A stretch of DNA of 64,000 nucleotides from Polyangium fumosum (GTDB lineage Bacteria > Myxococcota_A > Polyangia > Polyangiales > Polyangiaceae), in NCBI RefSeq assembly GCF_005144585.1, contig NZ_SSMQ01000039.1, positions 49,300 through 113,299 of the forward strand, given 5' to 3'. Position 1 is the first letter of the stretch. Each line of letters begins with the position of its first letter. The notes under the pieces are model-generated. The model did no database searches and was not told the origin of the DNA. It worked only from the letters and a program-made list of their open reading frames with translations. Position numbers and translations under genes: made by a program. Below are positions 63,701 to 64,000 of this stretch, piece by piece.

Positions 63701-64000
63701 CCAGCGTCGGTCCAGCCGTCGGTACATTTTCACGGCTGGCGACATATGCAGGTGTGGACCTGACAGACCCTCAGTGGGCACTCCTCGAGCCGCTCATCCC
63801 CTCGCCGCCCGTGCGAGCAGATCGCCGCGGGAGGCCGTGGAAGGACGCGCGCGCGGTACTCAACGGCATCCTATGGATCATGCGCACCGGCGCTCGATGG
63901 GCCGACTTGCCCGAGAGATATCCGCCCTACCAGACGTGCCATCGGCGGTTCCAGCAGTGGTCGAAGGACGGCACGCTCGAACGGATCCTGTACGCGTTGG
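63635..64000 (+). mobile_element. IS5-family insertion sequence, left end (continues past the window)
   Basis: From about 63635 the base composition falls and host-like coding ends. Leader features include a perfect hairpin ATCCCAC-TTT-GTGGGAT (63676-63692) and CCAGCCGT/ACGGCTGG inverted repeats (63712-63719 and 63732-63739). The transposase begins at about 63754. The terminal inverted repeat and target duplication cannot be set because the right end is outside the window. Confidence 0.75.
63754..64000 (+). CDS. IS5-family transposase, N-terminal part
   Basis: About 82 codons from a GTG (VDLTDPQWALLEPLIP), a typical IS5/DUF4096 N-terminus with RRGRPWKDARAVLNGILWIMRTGARWADLPERYPPYQTCHRRF. The catalytic DDE core lies beyond the window. 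The start is the first valine codon fitting the usual family length. Confidence 0.9.
   Translation, partial: MDLTDPQWALLEPLIPSPPVRADRRGRPWKDARAVLNGILWIMRTGARWADLPERYPPYQTCHRRFQQWSKDGTLERILYAL

Overview
The window is GC-rich (mostly strong G/C at third codon positions), densely coded, and rich in lipoproteins, overlapping start/stop codons and large kinase/ATPase signalling proteins. Together with an alternative complex III respiratory operon this points to a myxobacterium, most likely of the Polyangiales (Polyangium/Sorangium-like). That taxonomic reading is inference from gene content; there is no rRNA in the window.

Layout. (1) 1-11,241, minus strand: one respiratory operon, actA-actB-actC-actD-actE-actF, then a His-rich membrane protein, a SCO copper chaperone, a caa3-type oxidase subunit II with fused cytochrome c, and subunit I, cut by the window edge. 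Nearly every junction is an overlapping start/stop. It encodes a quinol to alternative complex III to caa3 oxidase electron path. (2) 11.5-18.6 kb: an Asp/Asn beta-hydroxylase-like protein, a haem-oxygenase-fold iron enzyme, a flavin halogenase translationally fused by overlap to a sedolisin-type (S53) protease, a nitrile-hydratase-like leader peptide (NHLP, a RiPP precursor type) and an aberrant TrpD-like transferase. This looks like a possible unclassified peptide-modification locus. (3) 18.9-20.9 kb: a surface-type lipoprotein with a nuclease-like C-terminus followed by a small acidic/aromatic protein, read as a toxin-immunity pair. (4) 20.9-22.9 kb: gene remnants and a 43-bp repeat array that brackets a lone gene. 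(5) 22.9-28.1 kb: a TonB-like protein, two overlapping radical SAM genes (one B12-type, one SPASM-like), and a SIMPL-domain protein ending in a strong hairpin terminator. (6) 28.2-39.3 kb: a lipoprotein, a sigma54-type activator divergent from a di-haem peroxidase across paired TetR-like operator palindromes, a 1403-residue kinase/degenerate cyclase/AAA/TPR protein, an HPF-cold-shock fusion, uridine kinase and an ATP-grasp ligase. (7) 39.3-48.6 kb: a structured repeat element, isochorismatase, small SWIM and unknown proteins, a second 43-bp array, two secreted repeat proteins and an M50 membrane protease. (8) 48.7-62.7 kb: a DAPG-hydrolase-like/FAD-oxidase pair with a divergent LysR gene, a frameshifted gene, a NCS2 permease, an S37 peptidase, a benzoate-CoA ligase-like enzyme, a P450-TetR operon, a Rpn-type nuclease with in-frame repeats, AAC(3)- and GNAT-type acetyltransferases and small secreted proteins. 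(9) 63.7 kb to the end: an IS5-family element that appears to have cut the last host gene.

The most unusual structural feature is a modular intergenic element present three times (16.75, 18.63 and 39.57 kb). Two copies carry a pair of 14-bp hairpins with an invariant core and covarying outer stems around a variable segment; the third copy has the two GC-rich arms joined directly, like an empty site.
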